This document shows, piece by piece, positions 1 to 11,468 of a stretch of 64,000 bases of DNA (its first letter is position 1; every line of letters begins with the position of its first letter). The stretch is from assembly GCA_014925825.1 (NCBI GenBank), contig JACGCK010000008.1:620001-684000 (forward strand). The letters run 5' to 3'. The notes under the pieces were generated by a model. It searched no databases, was not told where the DNA came from, and worked only from the letters and a program-made list of their open reading frames with translations. The DNA is from Pholiota molesta. Taxonomy: Eukaryota > Basidiomycota > Agaricomycetes > Agaricales > Strophariaceae. The position numbers and the translations under genes were made by a program.

Positions 1-1990
1 TATAGGTGTCTTGGCGAATGGTTGAGGCTTGCCACTAATAGTAACGCCAACTGCTCGTCCATGGTTTCCGGCAACCTTAAGCAACCTCAGGTAAGGTTTC
101 TGATATAAGGAATGAAGGCGATATACATACGTTCCAGTGCTCAATCCTGGTTTCATCGCCATTTTGCTGAGGATAGACTGCAATATCACCTACACGAGTT
201 TGTATTTCAGTAATGAATAACATCCGCTTTGGGGAGAACGCACCTATAGCGAATACGTTCTTAGTGTCCTTGCCAGATTTGACCTTCAAAAACTTGTCGA
301 CTTTGATGCCTCCGTCTTTCTCCAGGTCAATGCCACTCCCTTTCAAAAATTGTGTGGCGGGGCAACGCCAACACCCATAACGACAAAATCGCATGGAACG
401 TCTCTCCATTGACCACGACACCGCCGGCAAGGTTGGGGTTCCTTCCTGAGGAATAATCTTGTCGACTTTACTTGACATATGGAATTTGACACCTCGCCCT
501 TCATGGAACTTTTCGGGTAGAAAATCAGCGATTTACATGGTAGGAATATTGCCTCTTCACTTACCTTCTTCAATGCGGCGCCGATCTCTTTTCCCAAAAC
601 AGCTTCGAAGGGGAATTCTTCCATTCCAATGACGTCGATGGACGCCAATTTGCGCTGATTGACAGCAACGACGAGTTCCATACTTATGAAGGAGCTTCCA
701 ATGACAACCATTCTCTTCCCCTCCTGAGCGGCTGAAGTCAAAGTAAGTAAATTCTCTTGGTTTTCGTAACTTCAAATTTTACCAGCATCGACCTTTTGCG
801 AATCTTCAACTGTTCGGAAAGTTAACGTTCTCAAGATTAGCACCCTCAATAGGAAGTCGTCGGGGTATTCCTCCTGATGCCAGGATAAGCTTATCATAAG
901 GAATAGTGTCTTTTCCTCCTTCAAGAGTAACTGTCTTCTGCTCTAGATCTACGGAGGTTACTTCCTAATATCGATAGAGTGAATAAATGCGGGATATAGA
1001 CATCTAGAAATCGCGCTTAGCACAAAGAACTTACGACGCCAAGACGGATGTTAGTCCCATATTTGATTTTGAGATCAGCAGCAGTGCGCCATTCAATTTT
1101 GGCGGGATCTGTAATCAGTGCTTTGCTGAGTTTGGTCCTACGGTCCAAATTGTCAGTGAAACTATATTAAAACAAGGTAGTTTTAGAAGAATACCTATCA
1201 ATGGGAGTATACATCTCTTTCGACAGAATCGTTATAGGTCCTGCATAGCCGTGCTATATTTATCAAGTCAACTCGGGAGCATGCTCAATAAGCCAAACAG
1301 TAAGCCAGAATTTGTTACCTCTCTCAAGCTTTCTACTGCGTGGAAAGTACCGGAGCCTCCACCGACAATAACCACACCATTACCGGAGCTGTTCACACCT
1401 GTAGCTAACAATGTGGGCTGTCGCTCCATATTTTTCTTCAGTGTGTCTGCAGCATTAGCGGTGACATGAATCTTCCCATCTTTGATTTCGGTGCGGAAAG
1501 AATGAATGGCCTTGGGGGCAGGAGCATCCTCTACGCACAAAGGTTTAGAGGCAATGTGAAGGTAGGACTAGCAATGATTTACCAATATCGCCGTTGCAGA
1601 CATTGAAACAGGCTGTCCAGAGGATTTTTTGTCAGACAAAGATCCTAATTTTTTTAGAAAGAAAAACGCTTTACCTCCATGCCATGGGCTAACAGTTACA
1701 ATTAGTCAACAGATCATAAAATACCTCATGATTAACTCACCAGACTACTCGACCATCGGAAGTCAGAATACCTTTAGCAAGAGGAGCACCGTAGTGCGTG
1801 CAGAAAGCGCTTGTGGCATGGATTTTGTCGCCTAGACGAGAAAGAAGGACCTTTCCATCTTCAAAAGAGACTTCCTTCCTGCAGTTGAGCAATGTCATTA
1901 TCTATACCAGCAACCAAAAGGAAGACATACTTACATCTCTCCATCTTTGATTTCTGCATAATCGAGGACTGCAACGGTCTTGACGGACAT
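1..1990 (-). CDS. AIF-like Rieske/FAD-NAD(P)H oxidoreductase (AIFM3 type), 3' end missing
   Basis: Flavoprotein oxidoreductase of the apoptosis-inducing-factor-like class. It should transfer electrons between NAD(P)H and an iron-sulfur partner, probably in mitochondria. The N-terminal part is a Rieske [2Fe-2S] domain: I read CTHYGAPL near 1780-1800 and, across an intron, CPWHG near 1685, which are the Cys/His ligand pairs. An FAD-binding GGGSGT stretch follows near 1370, and a second dinucleotide fold (VVIGSSFISME) near 690-715. The C-terminal NVFAIG and GDIAVYP motifs near 180-260 are typical of the FAD domain. At least six introns interrupt it. The start at 1990 (MSVKTVAVL) is chosen because it directly precedes the Rieske domain. 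An in-frame ATG at 2077 would add a presequence-like N-terminus. The gene runs off the left edge after the GRAVGV-like segment. Confidence 0.85.
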
Positions 1991-2232
1991 TGTGTTGAGA
2001 AAATGGCGCGAAAGATAAGCAAAAGCTGGTCGAGGAGCGGAGGAAAGGAAGGATGTGAGAGAAAAGCACAATGGCATATAAGTATAGTTCGAGCCTAAAG
2101 GAGCGACGAGACAGCTCTGGCTTAAAAGCGGGGAAGAGCCAATCATCGCCTGCTAATTACTCGATGACATCAGAACATAGATCACTCTCGGCTTGTCACA
2201 GCGCGTCGCTTCTCTGCTCTCCATTGACGCAT

Positions 2233-2850
2233 AAATGGCCCCACCGCCAGTCTTTCTATCATTGGCACGCATGCATCGTTCGTCATCAGTCTCCTATATG
2301 TTCAGTGTGTTGATAACGCTTACTCACAGATATATCTAATCCCTCCAAGTTTCGGCGCTTGAAGAGATTTGCAGCCCAGAGTCGCATATCGGGTTTCGTG
2401 AAGGTATGTATTCGCACCTTTATTACACCATTGGGAGATCTTATATATGGGTGTAAGACAGGGAAACCTGGCATTCTGGTTTTCGATGGGCCCAAGGATT
2501 CAATCAAAACGTTCCTCGAGCATGCCAGAGGTAGGCTCATGGATGAAGATCCCTGGAACCACTGGTATCATTGATCTAACTGACTGAATCCATCTTCAAA
2601 AAGGTTTGCGATATCTCGACTTCCATCATGTGGATACAAAAATTTTTGTGAAAGTTCCGAAAACCGCTTGGCCGATGGCAGAATTGGTCTCGAAGAAGTC
2701 AAGGACACGAATGATCTGGTACGCAGATTGGACATTGTAGGAGAGAAAGAATGGTTCAGGAGGCAAATGGGAATGCAGAAAGGTGAATACATATGCCTAC
2801 TGAAGTACTATGCCATACCATTTGCGCTGATATCTTTGACAGGCGAATGA
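2233..2850 (+). CDS. RWDD2-like protein with C-terminal DUF1115 domain
   Basis: Small protein of the RWD-domain-containing 2 family; molecular role unknown. The DUF1115 signature is visible as ISNPSKFRRLKRFAAQSR followed, across a 54-base intron (2404-2457), by TGKPGILVFDGP. This matches the family pattern of a basic helix and then GKPGxxxxxG. A second intron (2531-2603) leads to GLRYLDFHHVDTK, and the C-terminus reads WFRRQMGMQKGE. The frame changes at the AAAAATTTTT run (2638-2647); one extra base joins both halves. The first exon (MAPPPVFLSL, from 2233) is a guess, and I see no clear N-terminal RWD domain, so this may be a DUF1115-only form. It is divergent from the Rieske oxidoreductase, with about 240 bases between the start codons. 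Confidence 0.6.
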
Positions 2851-3124
2851 GACCTATTCTGATCAACGACGGGCTTTTGACAGCATTTGACATGCATATC
2901 TCCTCCGAATCTCTTTGCCTTTGGTTCAGTCCATTAGTCGCTTGCGCGTACAAGGCTTTACCAGGTCCATTGCGGTGAATTCAGCCATGGCTCTGACCAC
3001 AGCTGGCACTTAAATACCGCTAGATGTCGCCTTCGACCACCCTTAAACTTTTATCTCACCCAAGGGCGTTCTAAAGCTGATTCGAACGCCTCAATGCTCC
3101 AGTATCAAATAACTCGCGATTTTA

Positions 3125-4607
3125 ATGGCGCTGGTTACACCTATCTCCCTGACACTTGCCTTTATTGGCCTCGTACTCCTTACACTTGTCAATAGTAAGT
3201 CTACAAAATATTTATCCTTTCAATGGAAACCAACACGTTGTCCCACAGTCCCTCTGACCGGATATGAAACTGTTACTATTTTCCAAAACGATTTCAATGC
3301 AACAGAGTGGCACTGGTTTTACCGATTTATGCCCTTCCGAATACCCAAGCCTGGATCTACATGCGATCCCTACATATTTAAAGTCGGCGATTCGTTTAGC
3401 GGCAATTATTCATTCTTCGAATGGAAAATCGATTCGATCGTTAAACCTACAGCTGGGGATCTTCAATATCTTATACCGGCCTACCACTTACCTCCTGTGA
3501 TATCCTCTTCATCTTCATCGATGGAAACCTCTTATCTTGGGATATCGACTTTGTCGTCGTCCTAGCATGCGAAGGGAGCTCGTTGCAGGTAACCGCCACA
3601 ACCTCGTTTTCAGTAAATCAACTTCCAGGACGTTATACGCCACTGCTAGGGGCGTTGCGGTTGTACAGTAACGGTACGACTGATCAGACAGGGGTCGTTT
3701 TGAATGAAATGTAGGTAACTTTTCGGTATTCCAGCCTATGTTGATTGATATCTTTGATTGGCAGATTTCAAGCAGCAGCAATAGATGTAGGAGATCGAGT
3801 TTACAATGCTTATGTGGGATCGAACTTTACAACCCCGACAATTTTTTCCTTGCAAACAAGATTTGATCCTTGTCCGTTATCTCTGGGGACTCACGCAGCT
3901 TGTGCACTGGCTCCTCCGAAGCCCGTTATAACAAATGCAGCAATCGTCTTTGCCAACGCCACCATTCTTCAGTATGACCATACCATGGCTGTAGATCCAA
4001 TCCTCAACCCTTACGTGCTGGACGTCAATACAGAAGAACCTATGCTAAACTTACTTCAGGCCGTACATGCAGCTATTCGGATAGATCTTGGGCATTCAAG
4101 TACCAACAATTTCATCCTCAATCCAGCTGCGCTGAACAACACGATCATCCCCTTCTTCCCCGAAACACCGTATACCAAAAATACGAACGACACCACATCG
4201 CTCCTCTACGATCAATGGGCGCATCCAAATCCAGACCTGCAAGCACTCCTTCCATTCCATGTCCCTGGACCCGCTCATATACAAGCTGCATATGCATGTC
4301 GTGTTCAACAACGCAAACCTATCGGGTCGTTGTTAATCTCTGTCCTGGTAGCCACGATGAGCATGTTCTCGGGTGCATGGGCGATATTCATGATCATTGC
4401 TACGAGTTTGGCGAAACGGAGTGATCCACTTGGTATGTTCGTTTCCTTTGGTCGCAAATTTCCTGGCCTCATTCCTTCGTCATAGCAATCGCTGCGATTG
4501 GCATTGTAGTTGCTACCGAAGGTGTGTGGACCCGAGTTATCTTCATTCTCAATGACGGCATGATAATATTTATTTCAAGTACACCGGAAAGCATCAGTCT
4601 TCAATGA
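3125..4607 (+). CDS. orphan secreted/single-pass membrane protein of a fungal family
   Basis: I recognise no functional domain. The protein begins with a hydrophobic signal-like segment (MALVTPISLTLAFIGLVLL). After an intron (about 3195-3248, GTAAGT...ACAG) it continues as a long extracellular-looking stretch with many N-glycosylation sequons (FNATEW, NYSFF, SNFTT, NTNDTTS). A membrane segment (SLLISVLVATMSMFSGAWA) lies near 4330-4385. A second hydrophobic stretch follows the last intron, and the stop is at 4605-4607. This layout of signal, lumenal domain and C-terminal anchors resembles a family common in Agaricomycetes genomes. The frame breaks at the GGGG run 3455-3458: upstream reads YSFFEWKIDSIVKPTAG, downstream SSISYTGLPLTSCD. 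Adding one base joins them. Start chosen as the first ATG before the signal segment. Confidence 0.6.
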
Positions 4608-5413
4608 AAGCTCATGTTTATGAACCTGTGGACTCCAAATGACACGACATGGGCAATAACGTCCTCAAGACGGACCGGTATACTAATTGTAAGTCATTTT
4701 CTGTTTCTATCATCGATCATCAACCATCTCTCATTTCAATTAGTATCATTTTACGAACTGTACATGCACCCCGCGAACGCTTATTCAGCCTATCTCATAA
4801 TCCTTTCGAACACCTCTCACCTCACAAAATTTCCTCTTATCTCCGATATCAGAATGGTCAGCACAGTGGTTATATGAGCTAATGCAACACTCTGAAGAGG
4901 TCTGGGAAGGCTAAAACTTTACTCATCGTAAAATCTAATGCCATGATCAAGGAAACCGCTCAAAATTGCACCAGAAGTACGATAGTCCTTGCGAATTTGT
5001 ACTTGCGGCCCGTATTCTGCGCAAAAGTCGCGGAATCGGATGAGGATAGAGCTGCGCCCACTTGAGTGCAACCTTCTAGACGCGGATATCAGAACCTGTG
5101 ATGAATTTGTTTGTGGACGAAATGTGTACACTTTTCTTGCACTTTCCGAGGATTTATTCCTTTGGTCTCCATGTAGGATTATTCAAGATGTTTCATCACA
5201 TGTATGTGCCTATGTGCCTACATACTTATGTGCCTTTTCTATACTTAGACAGGTAGTCAATTCATGATCAACGCTATATGAGTCAAATACCTTCTATGAC
5301 GCGGGGGCGCGGTAAATAGTACGGCAAAGGTGGCTTCTTAAATAGTACCGCCTAGGAGCATGATTTAGATGGTAATCCCAGCAATCTATTCGTCTTTCGT
5401 CTTTAATCCTGAT
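4608..5413. other. intergenic region, no gene seen
   Basis: About 800 bases between the orphan membrane-protein gene and the MFS transporter. I see only short unsupported reading frames. A small direct repeat (TATGTGCC three times) lies at about 5203-5232. The transporter's promoter should be in the right half; no clear TATA or CCAAT element stands out. Confidence 0.5.
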
Positions 5414-7579
5414 ATGTCGACCCCCCAATCAGGTCGAGAAACTCCGGAAAAGACCTTGAACGAGGTTTTCGTTCCAGTGTAGATCAACCGGAATACCGTA
5501 AAAGTGACCAACTTGAATCGACAACAGACACTTCTCCATCCGATGCTGAAAAGGCTACACCACAGACAGTGATACCAGGTGCCAGCGATATACCTGACGG
5601 CGGTTTACGAGCCTGGTCGATTGTCCTCGGCGCGTGAGTGAATTGGCAACTCCTTCATGTCAGGAGCTTCATGTTCAACGACACTTTTTAGCATTCTTAT
5701 ACAATTTGGTGGATTTGGGTGAGTCGTCACCGCTCTCAAGGAAGGGGTTTCTGTGCAAATTTGCTTCAGATATACGACTGCTTTCGGTGTATACGAAGGT
5801 AAGATTGTATAATTCTTCTTGCGCTTTCGAATTGGTTTTTCGAAGTTATGAGTCGATTTGCTAACTTTCTGCGACACTCTCTAAAGATTACTACACGCGT
5901 TTCCACATCACCAATGCATCGTCCTCAGCAATATCGTGAGCTCATCAAGTTTGCTTGGTCCTGGTGCCATGGTTAAATCTTACATTCAATAGGTGGATTG
6001 GTAGCATCAATGCGTTCGTCCTTGTCGTTAGCGGATTATGGGCTGGGCCATTATACGATCGTGGTTACTTGTGCGTTTGCAAAGAAAGATTCATTCAGCC
6101 TCTTTTTCACTAACAAATCTCTAACGTTGTAGTTATTACCTCCTTTACGGTGGATCTTTCCTAACCTCCTTCTCGTTGTTTATGCTCTCATTGACGAAGC
6201 CCAACCACTACTATCAAGTAAGATACCGTATTATTGATTTTAACTGGCACTGAGGTTAATAAATTCTTTACTATAGAATTCCTTGCTCACGGAGTTGGCC
6301 TTGGATTAGGCGGCGGAATGCTTTATGTTCCGAGCATTGCATAATCTCGCAATATTTCAGTACAAAGCGAACGTTGGCAATGACATTCGTCGCAGCGGGC
6401 TCCTCCCTTGGCGCGATTGTCCACCCAATCATGCTCAACAATCTATTTGCTTCTCATCTTGGGTTTCAAGGTGCCGTGCGTGCAAGTGCCGGACTGGTCA
6501 CTGGTGTCCTCTTCATTGCCTGTCTTCTCCTCCGTCCACGATTCTTGCCCAAGTCGACCGTCGCTAAACCGTCAATGTGGAAATTAGCCCGGAAATTCTA
6601 TCAAGAGTGGTCTTACATTGCTATATCCCTCGGGTAATGTTCTCAACTAAATATCTGGCTATCCACTCATGTATCTTATCTTTTAGAGGATTTTTCTTTA
6701 CTATAGGATTCTATTTCCCGCTTTTCTATCTGCAACTTGATTCCGTCAAACATGGCATCGGCGAACGCTTCTCGTTTTACGTGGTAAGTCTTAGCCGCTT
6801 TCCGTATAGCATAGATTATAACAATAAAGTTTGGTTAGCTCGTGATCATGAACGGCTGTAGTTTGCTAGGCCGTCTCGCGCCTGGCCCATTCATCCATTC
6901 CGTTGGCGTTGTCAACATGATTTCTGGAGCAGCCGCATGTTGCTCAGTGCTTATCTTTGGAATGATCGGAATTTCAAGTCTTCCCAGCATTGTTGTTATT
7001 GCTATGTTCTATGGATTTTTTTCCGGTATTTGTGAGTGACATTTCTCGTGGTAAATTATATCGAGGAGCTCATATCCATCTGCGTAATTACTTCAGTTGT
7101 GTCACTTCAAGCACCTCTCGTTGCAGTTCTTACAAATGACATGTCAGAGCTTGGGTATGTCTCCAATTAATATATCTCTTGAATGATCCCCTCTAATCTT
7201 TCCTTCTGCTCTGCCGAATAGCGCGCGTATGGGATAGCGTTCACTTGCTTTGGTACGGATTCCTTTCTATCGTGATTATTTATATGTTGAAGACTTTGAC
7301 ATGCAGCATTTGGAGCATTAGTTGGTACGTATTGTCTAGATTCTACACAGCATCAAGTTCTCTAACCCACAATGTTTAAAGGGCCTCCTATACATGGTGC
7401 ATTGCTTACCGGGAATTTTATTTGGTGGCGACCGGCTCTGGAAAGCGGGGTATGTGCTCCTATTTTCAAAGAAAATAAATATGCTGAAGATGCCATGACC
7501 ACCCTCATAGATTTTTGCCGTTTTAGGCACAATTGCATTTTCTTCGATAGTATTCGTAGCAAGAAGGTCTAAATCATAG
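5414..7579 (+). CDS. major facilitator transporter, monocarboxylate-permease-like (MCT family)
   Basis: Multi-pass plasma-membrane transporter of the fungal MCH/MCT branch; substrate unknown. The N-terminal cytosolic tail (MSTPQSGRETPEK) leads into PDGGLRAWSIVLGA, the start of TM1 in this family. Recognisable exons follow: YTTAFGVYEDYYTRF, WIGSINAFVLVVSG, LYDRGY, HGVGLGLGGGMLYVPS, LAMTFVAAGSSLGAIVHP and the last TM with GTIAFSSIVFVARR. About ten introns split it. Frame breaks needing one added base lie at AAAA near 5448 (TPEK to DLERGF), at about 6345 before ISQYF, and at GGG 7231-7233 (ARMG to IAFTCFG). With these joined it is a full 12-TM protein; taken literally it is a pseudogene. Stop codon at 7577-7579. 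Confidence 0.8.
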
Positions 7580-8131
7580 ATTACATACCCACCATATCAT
7601 CAAGATGAACTGGAAAAGTTCAGTATACCCTATAATGTTAATATATCTTGGAGTTCAAAAAGGATTGCGCTGAGAAGATTTCAAAACACATTCCGAAACG
7701 CTGGTATCTGAAACATCCTTATGGCCGTCTCTCATCTACAGTTGACAATACCTGGATCTTGCGTAGCGTCTCCCACAGGCCGTCGTCAACGAGCCATCAA
7801 CCCGAATATCCACAGCAGTGGTATGTATATATTGTGCACACCACCTTTCCCAAAATGTATTCCACGCGAATGAATGAGTACTGTAAGCAAAGCAAAATGA
7901 ATATGTAGCATGCAAATTTGAGATGGTCAAAGAAGAGGGGTCCCATCTAAGATATAGAACCGGCTGTGCCAGTGTGCAATGTAGGATGATATCTAGCGGA
8001 ACTGAGAGGGAATAACCGAAAAGCCAGTCAGGACGAGAGAGAGGATATATCGCTTCAAGATCCGCCTGATTCGCAGCTTCCGTACGGGGAGCCTTCCGCT
8101 GGAGCGGGCTCGAGCATCAACTAAAGAAAGA
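7580..8131. other. intergenic region between convergent genes
   Basis: 550 bases between the stops of the MFS gene and the amino-acid transporter. It should hold both 3' untranslated regions. I see no further gene; the open frames here are short and lack codon bias or family resemblance. Confidence 0.5.
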
Positions 8132-10903
8132 TCATAAGCATCGAGCACGGTTCTTTGGAGACATCACACAAACCTTGATCGTCTGGATACTGGTATATGC
8201 AGCAGCGAGCATGCCGAATATGATCAGGCGATATCGGCCGCCTTCTGCTTGCGCGTCGTCGCGCAAGCCTTGTAGTGCAGCATGGCAGGGTATACATAAC
8301 ACAACGGCACACTAAATCCCCAAAAACCGAATCAGCCACCAGAACCACCTCACATCCCGCAGCACAGATAAACGAACGTACCACGCCGTGCACCCGATGA
8401 ACGCGACGAACTTATCCAGGTCCGCCGCGCCGACCCAGCTGACCGCCGTGCACACGACACCATCGCGAAGCGGAAGCTGTTCTTGAGCCACTTCACGCGC
8501 GCGTCCGCCTTGCCGCTGCGCGTGAACAGCCCGTTCTCGAGGATGCGCACCGCGGGGAAGAGCTGCAGCGGCACGGAGAGCAGGATCGCGCACGCGTAGA
8601 AAAACTGCACCGTCTGCACCATCTTGCTCCGCGGGTTCAGGTTCACGAGCACGACCGTCTGGATGTCCGAGCCGAAGGTGAGGTAGGCGAGGGCGCCGGC
8701 GCCACCGAATAGGCCTGCAGATGGATGCCATGAGATGAACTGTCTTGATTTTTGGAGTGTGGGGGTATGAAGTGGAGTACTTACAGAGAAGGAAGGCCAT
8801 CACTCCCGTTAGGGCCATGGGGAATTTATGGGGTTCACGCATTGCATCAGTGATAGGAATGACCTGCCGCCCTTAGATGAGCATACAAGCAGGTAAACGG
8901 AGTGGAGACAAACTCACCAATCCAATGCCCTCGAAAGAAAAGACTGCAGTTCTAGAGAACAGGAAGTTAGTCCAGGTAATTGCCACCGAGGCAGAGAAGC
9001 AGCACGCACCCAACAAACAGAGGAAGTCCTTCGGATTGAAAGCTGAATATCTGCAATTCCTCGATCTGCGATAATGGAGATTTCACTACTGAAGATATAG
9101 ATCAAGCCTGCGAGAATGAAAACATCCGCAACGAGGGCTGTCGAGCTCAGTTTGGCCAGATCTCGGACGAGCGCCATCGGCAGGAAAACGATAAGCTGCA
9201 CGACGATGAAGTATTGCACAGGGATTAGTTTGACGCAGTCGGTTATTCCCAAAACAAAGGCCTATCAAAATGCGAGGTTAGAATTAATGAATGGCAATAT
9301 ATCCACGACTATACTGAAGATTTTCTGCGACAAAGATAGTGTATGCTCCAACAAAGCCCATTTGTGACACCACAATCGAGCCTAAATAAGGTATCGCATC
9401 CAGGGCCATACAAGGTTCCACCGATGTCTGTTACACAAAAATGAATTGACCGAATTATCAAGACGGTATCCGACGCACCTCCAAAACTTCCAGAAACGAC
9501 GAATTTAGTCTTAACCAAAAGAAGGAAAGAGTAAAGAGAGATGCAAGCAATGAAGGTGAAAGTGAGCGCCGAGAAGAGAAGGCCTCCGTTGAAAAATCTA
9601 GAGTGTTTATCAGAATATGGCGAGAAGAGGTGCAGAAGAAACACGCACGCTTTCCCGAGGAATAGAACACCAGTGCCAACAAAGGATTTGAGCAACTTTG
9701 CCCCGCAGGTTAGTGTCAAATATCGTTACTGAGTGCAAAAGCAACGTACCATTAGAACAGCTTGGGTGACCGTGGCTGTCCCTTGCCTCGACACGGAATT
9801 TTCCTGCGTCTGCTCCTTGACCGTGATCTCGATACATTCGGTGAACCCAACAAGGCCGTCGTCTCACTGACGTCCGGCAGTCCAGTGGTAACGTCAGCAG
9901 ACTCGAGTCCTGCAATAGTCTCCTCATCTTCTTTGTCCTCTTCGTCTTCGTCTTCGAGGTCTTCACCAGCCTGTGTAGTATATAGGTTTAAAACAATCTC
10001 GCAGATACACGCAGTAAAGGAATAGCTTACAAAATGTCCAATAGAAGCAAAAAATCGATGAAGTTGTTTAATATCCGAGGCTCCTCGCCTTGTTCGTTCG
10101 CACGTAGTAATAGGTAATTACGCCTGAAGCCGCCTGGCTCGTGGATATGTTCGAAGGCAGGATGCGGTGGCTGGCTGGGACCGGCGAATGACGCAGAGCG
10201 ACCCTTCCCGCTTGTTTCTTCTGGTCGGAATGCCATTTGTAAATATCGTGACTGTTCACACATGAATAGCGGTTAGTTAGCACATGCAACAAGATGGAAA
10301 AAGATAGATGATGCTCACGTTACATCGGCGCCATGTGCATCGTATGGAATAGGGAACGGTTCCGAGTCCTCTCTGCGCGCGACACCCTGGGACGACCGTC
10401 GGAAAGCGTGCGTCCAGACTCCGAGCCTGACGGGACCTCGAGGAGCGACGCTGCACTGGACTTGCTGTCCGCGCCTTGGGGTGATATCCTGCCCCTTGGC
10501 CCTTGGGCACGAGATGGCGCTCGAGCACCTTGGCCTTCTCCTCGTCCGGCAGGTCGTCGAGGTCGATCGGCGGCACAGACGGGTCGCTGGTGGCAGCATT
10601 GGGTTGACGAGTCGCAGAGAGGCCGCCCAAGGCGGAAGGCCCAGGGCGGCGCGGCGAGCCGTCGGTGGGCGCAGGTATCGACCAGGAGTCGCGGCGCGAA
10701 GAGGGTGTGCCGGTGTTGCGCAGCGGGATATTGGGCAGGGGCGGGGTGCCAGCGTACTGGGCTCTCAGCGCGCGAAGATCGGTGGTGCCTATGGGCGTGG
10801 TGCCATGCGACCCAACCTGGAGGCCATCGGAGTCGGCGGTGGGGAGGGCGAAGCCGCGTCGAGGCGGCGAGCGGATGGGGACGGGCTGGGAGGGGGAGGT
10901 CAT
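8132..10903 (-). CDS. vacuolar-type amino-acid transporter (AAAP family, Avt3/Avt4-like)
   Basis: Multi-pass amino-acid permease of the auxin/amino-acid permease family, like yeast Avt3/Avt4, which exports neutral amino acids from the vacuole. A long Ser/Pro-rich cytosolic N-terminus (MTSPSQPVPIRSPPRRG) contains REDSEPFPIPYD and FAGPSQPPHPAFEHIHEP near 10150-10360. It is followed by an acidic linker (EDLEDEDEEDKE type, near 9930). The membrane core starts with LLKSFVGTGVLFLGKAF (9620-9720), then NGGLLFSALTFTFIACISLY, YFIVVQLIVFLPMALVRDL, a long GIGLVIP-like region and LVNLNPRSKMVQTVQFFYA. Several one-base gaps break it: TTTT 9799-9802, AAAAAA 10049-10054, CCC 10207-10209 and others near 10375 and 10480 (plus-strand bases). 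The start at 10903 is the first ATG of the GC-rich N-terminal frame. A CACGTG box lies 94 bases upstream. Confidence 0.85.
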
Positions 10904-11468
10904 TATTGGATGGGAGACGAAGAGAGGGGAGTCATACAGAGGCGTGGTCCGGTTCAGCGCCGTTGTGGGTCGAAGCAGCCCGCGTCATGGTCCGCACACG
11001 TGAGCTCAATATTCGCCTAGCTCAGCGCTCCTCCGGCGCTTATCGCTCGACTAGGGGCTATCACACAAGTAGGTCGAGCACAGCAGCGAAACATCCCACA
11101 ACTGCCACGGTGGGTCTTTATGCCCATGTCGCCCGCCTCCAATTGGCCCACAAACGGTTATCTATCATTATTATTAGCCTACCTAAATCAAAAGCCTGCT
11201 AGATACCGTGTACAGTCATACATTATTAAAGCCCTCGCTATCTCATATCTATCCGTAGTCGCGTCAAGGTACGGTTCTGGGGTTATTCTCACAGAGCGCT
11301 CAAAATACTGGATCTCGCCCGACCTTGCTTATGCCGTACCTCTCGCCACTGGAAGTATATCGCAAAACTACTAATTTACATCCAAGAATATGCAATCATT
11401 TAATGGTGACATAAATATGTAGTCCGTCCACGAAGTGTCCCGAAAGTCATAATAGTCCGCCATCCATT
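10904..11468. other. intergenic region with the transporter promoter
   Basis: Upstream of the amino-acid transporter and downstream of the glycosyltransferase-like gene. It contains a CACGTG box at 10997-11002 and a CCAATTGG palindrome near 11139. The rest, about 11160-11468, is AT-richer and holds no gene I can support. Confidence 0.5.
10997..11002. promoter_or_regulatory. CACGTG E-box upstream of the amino-acid transporter
   Basis: Palindromic CACGTG, 94 bases upstream of the ATG at 10903. This is the core site of bHLH factors such as Cbf1/Pho4. Function is inferred from position only. Confidence 0.35.

Noticed and set aside
3060..3130. tRNA-like GTTCGAATC box on the minus strand
   Set aside because: No A box, weak T stem and no acceptor pairing; it also overlaps the leader of a protein gene.
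5203..5232. CRISPR-like or satellite repeat (TATGTGCC x3)
   Set aside because: Units are too short, spacing is irregular and the genome is fungal; a slippage-type repeat.
5414..7579. calling the MFS gene a pseudogene
   Set aside because: The breaks are single missing bases like those in essential neighbours, so assembly error is the simpler reading.
10333..11202. 289-codon plus-strand frame, Arg/Gly/Trp-rich
   Set aside because: GC-rich antisense of the transporter's N-terminal exon; composition is not protein-like and the frame opposite matches the transporter family.
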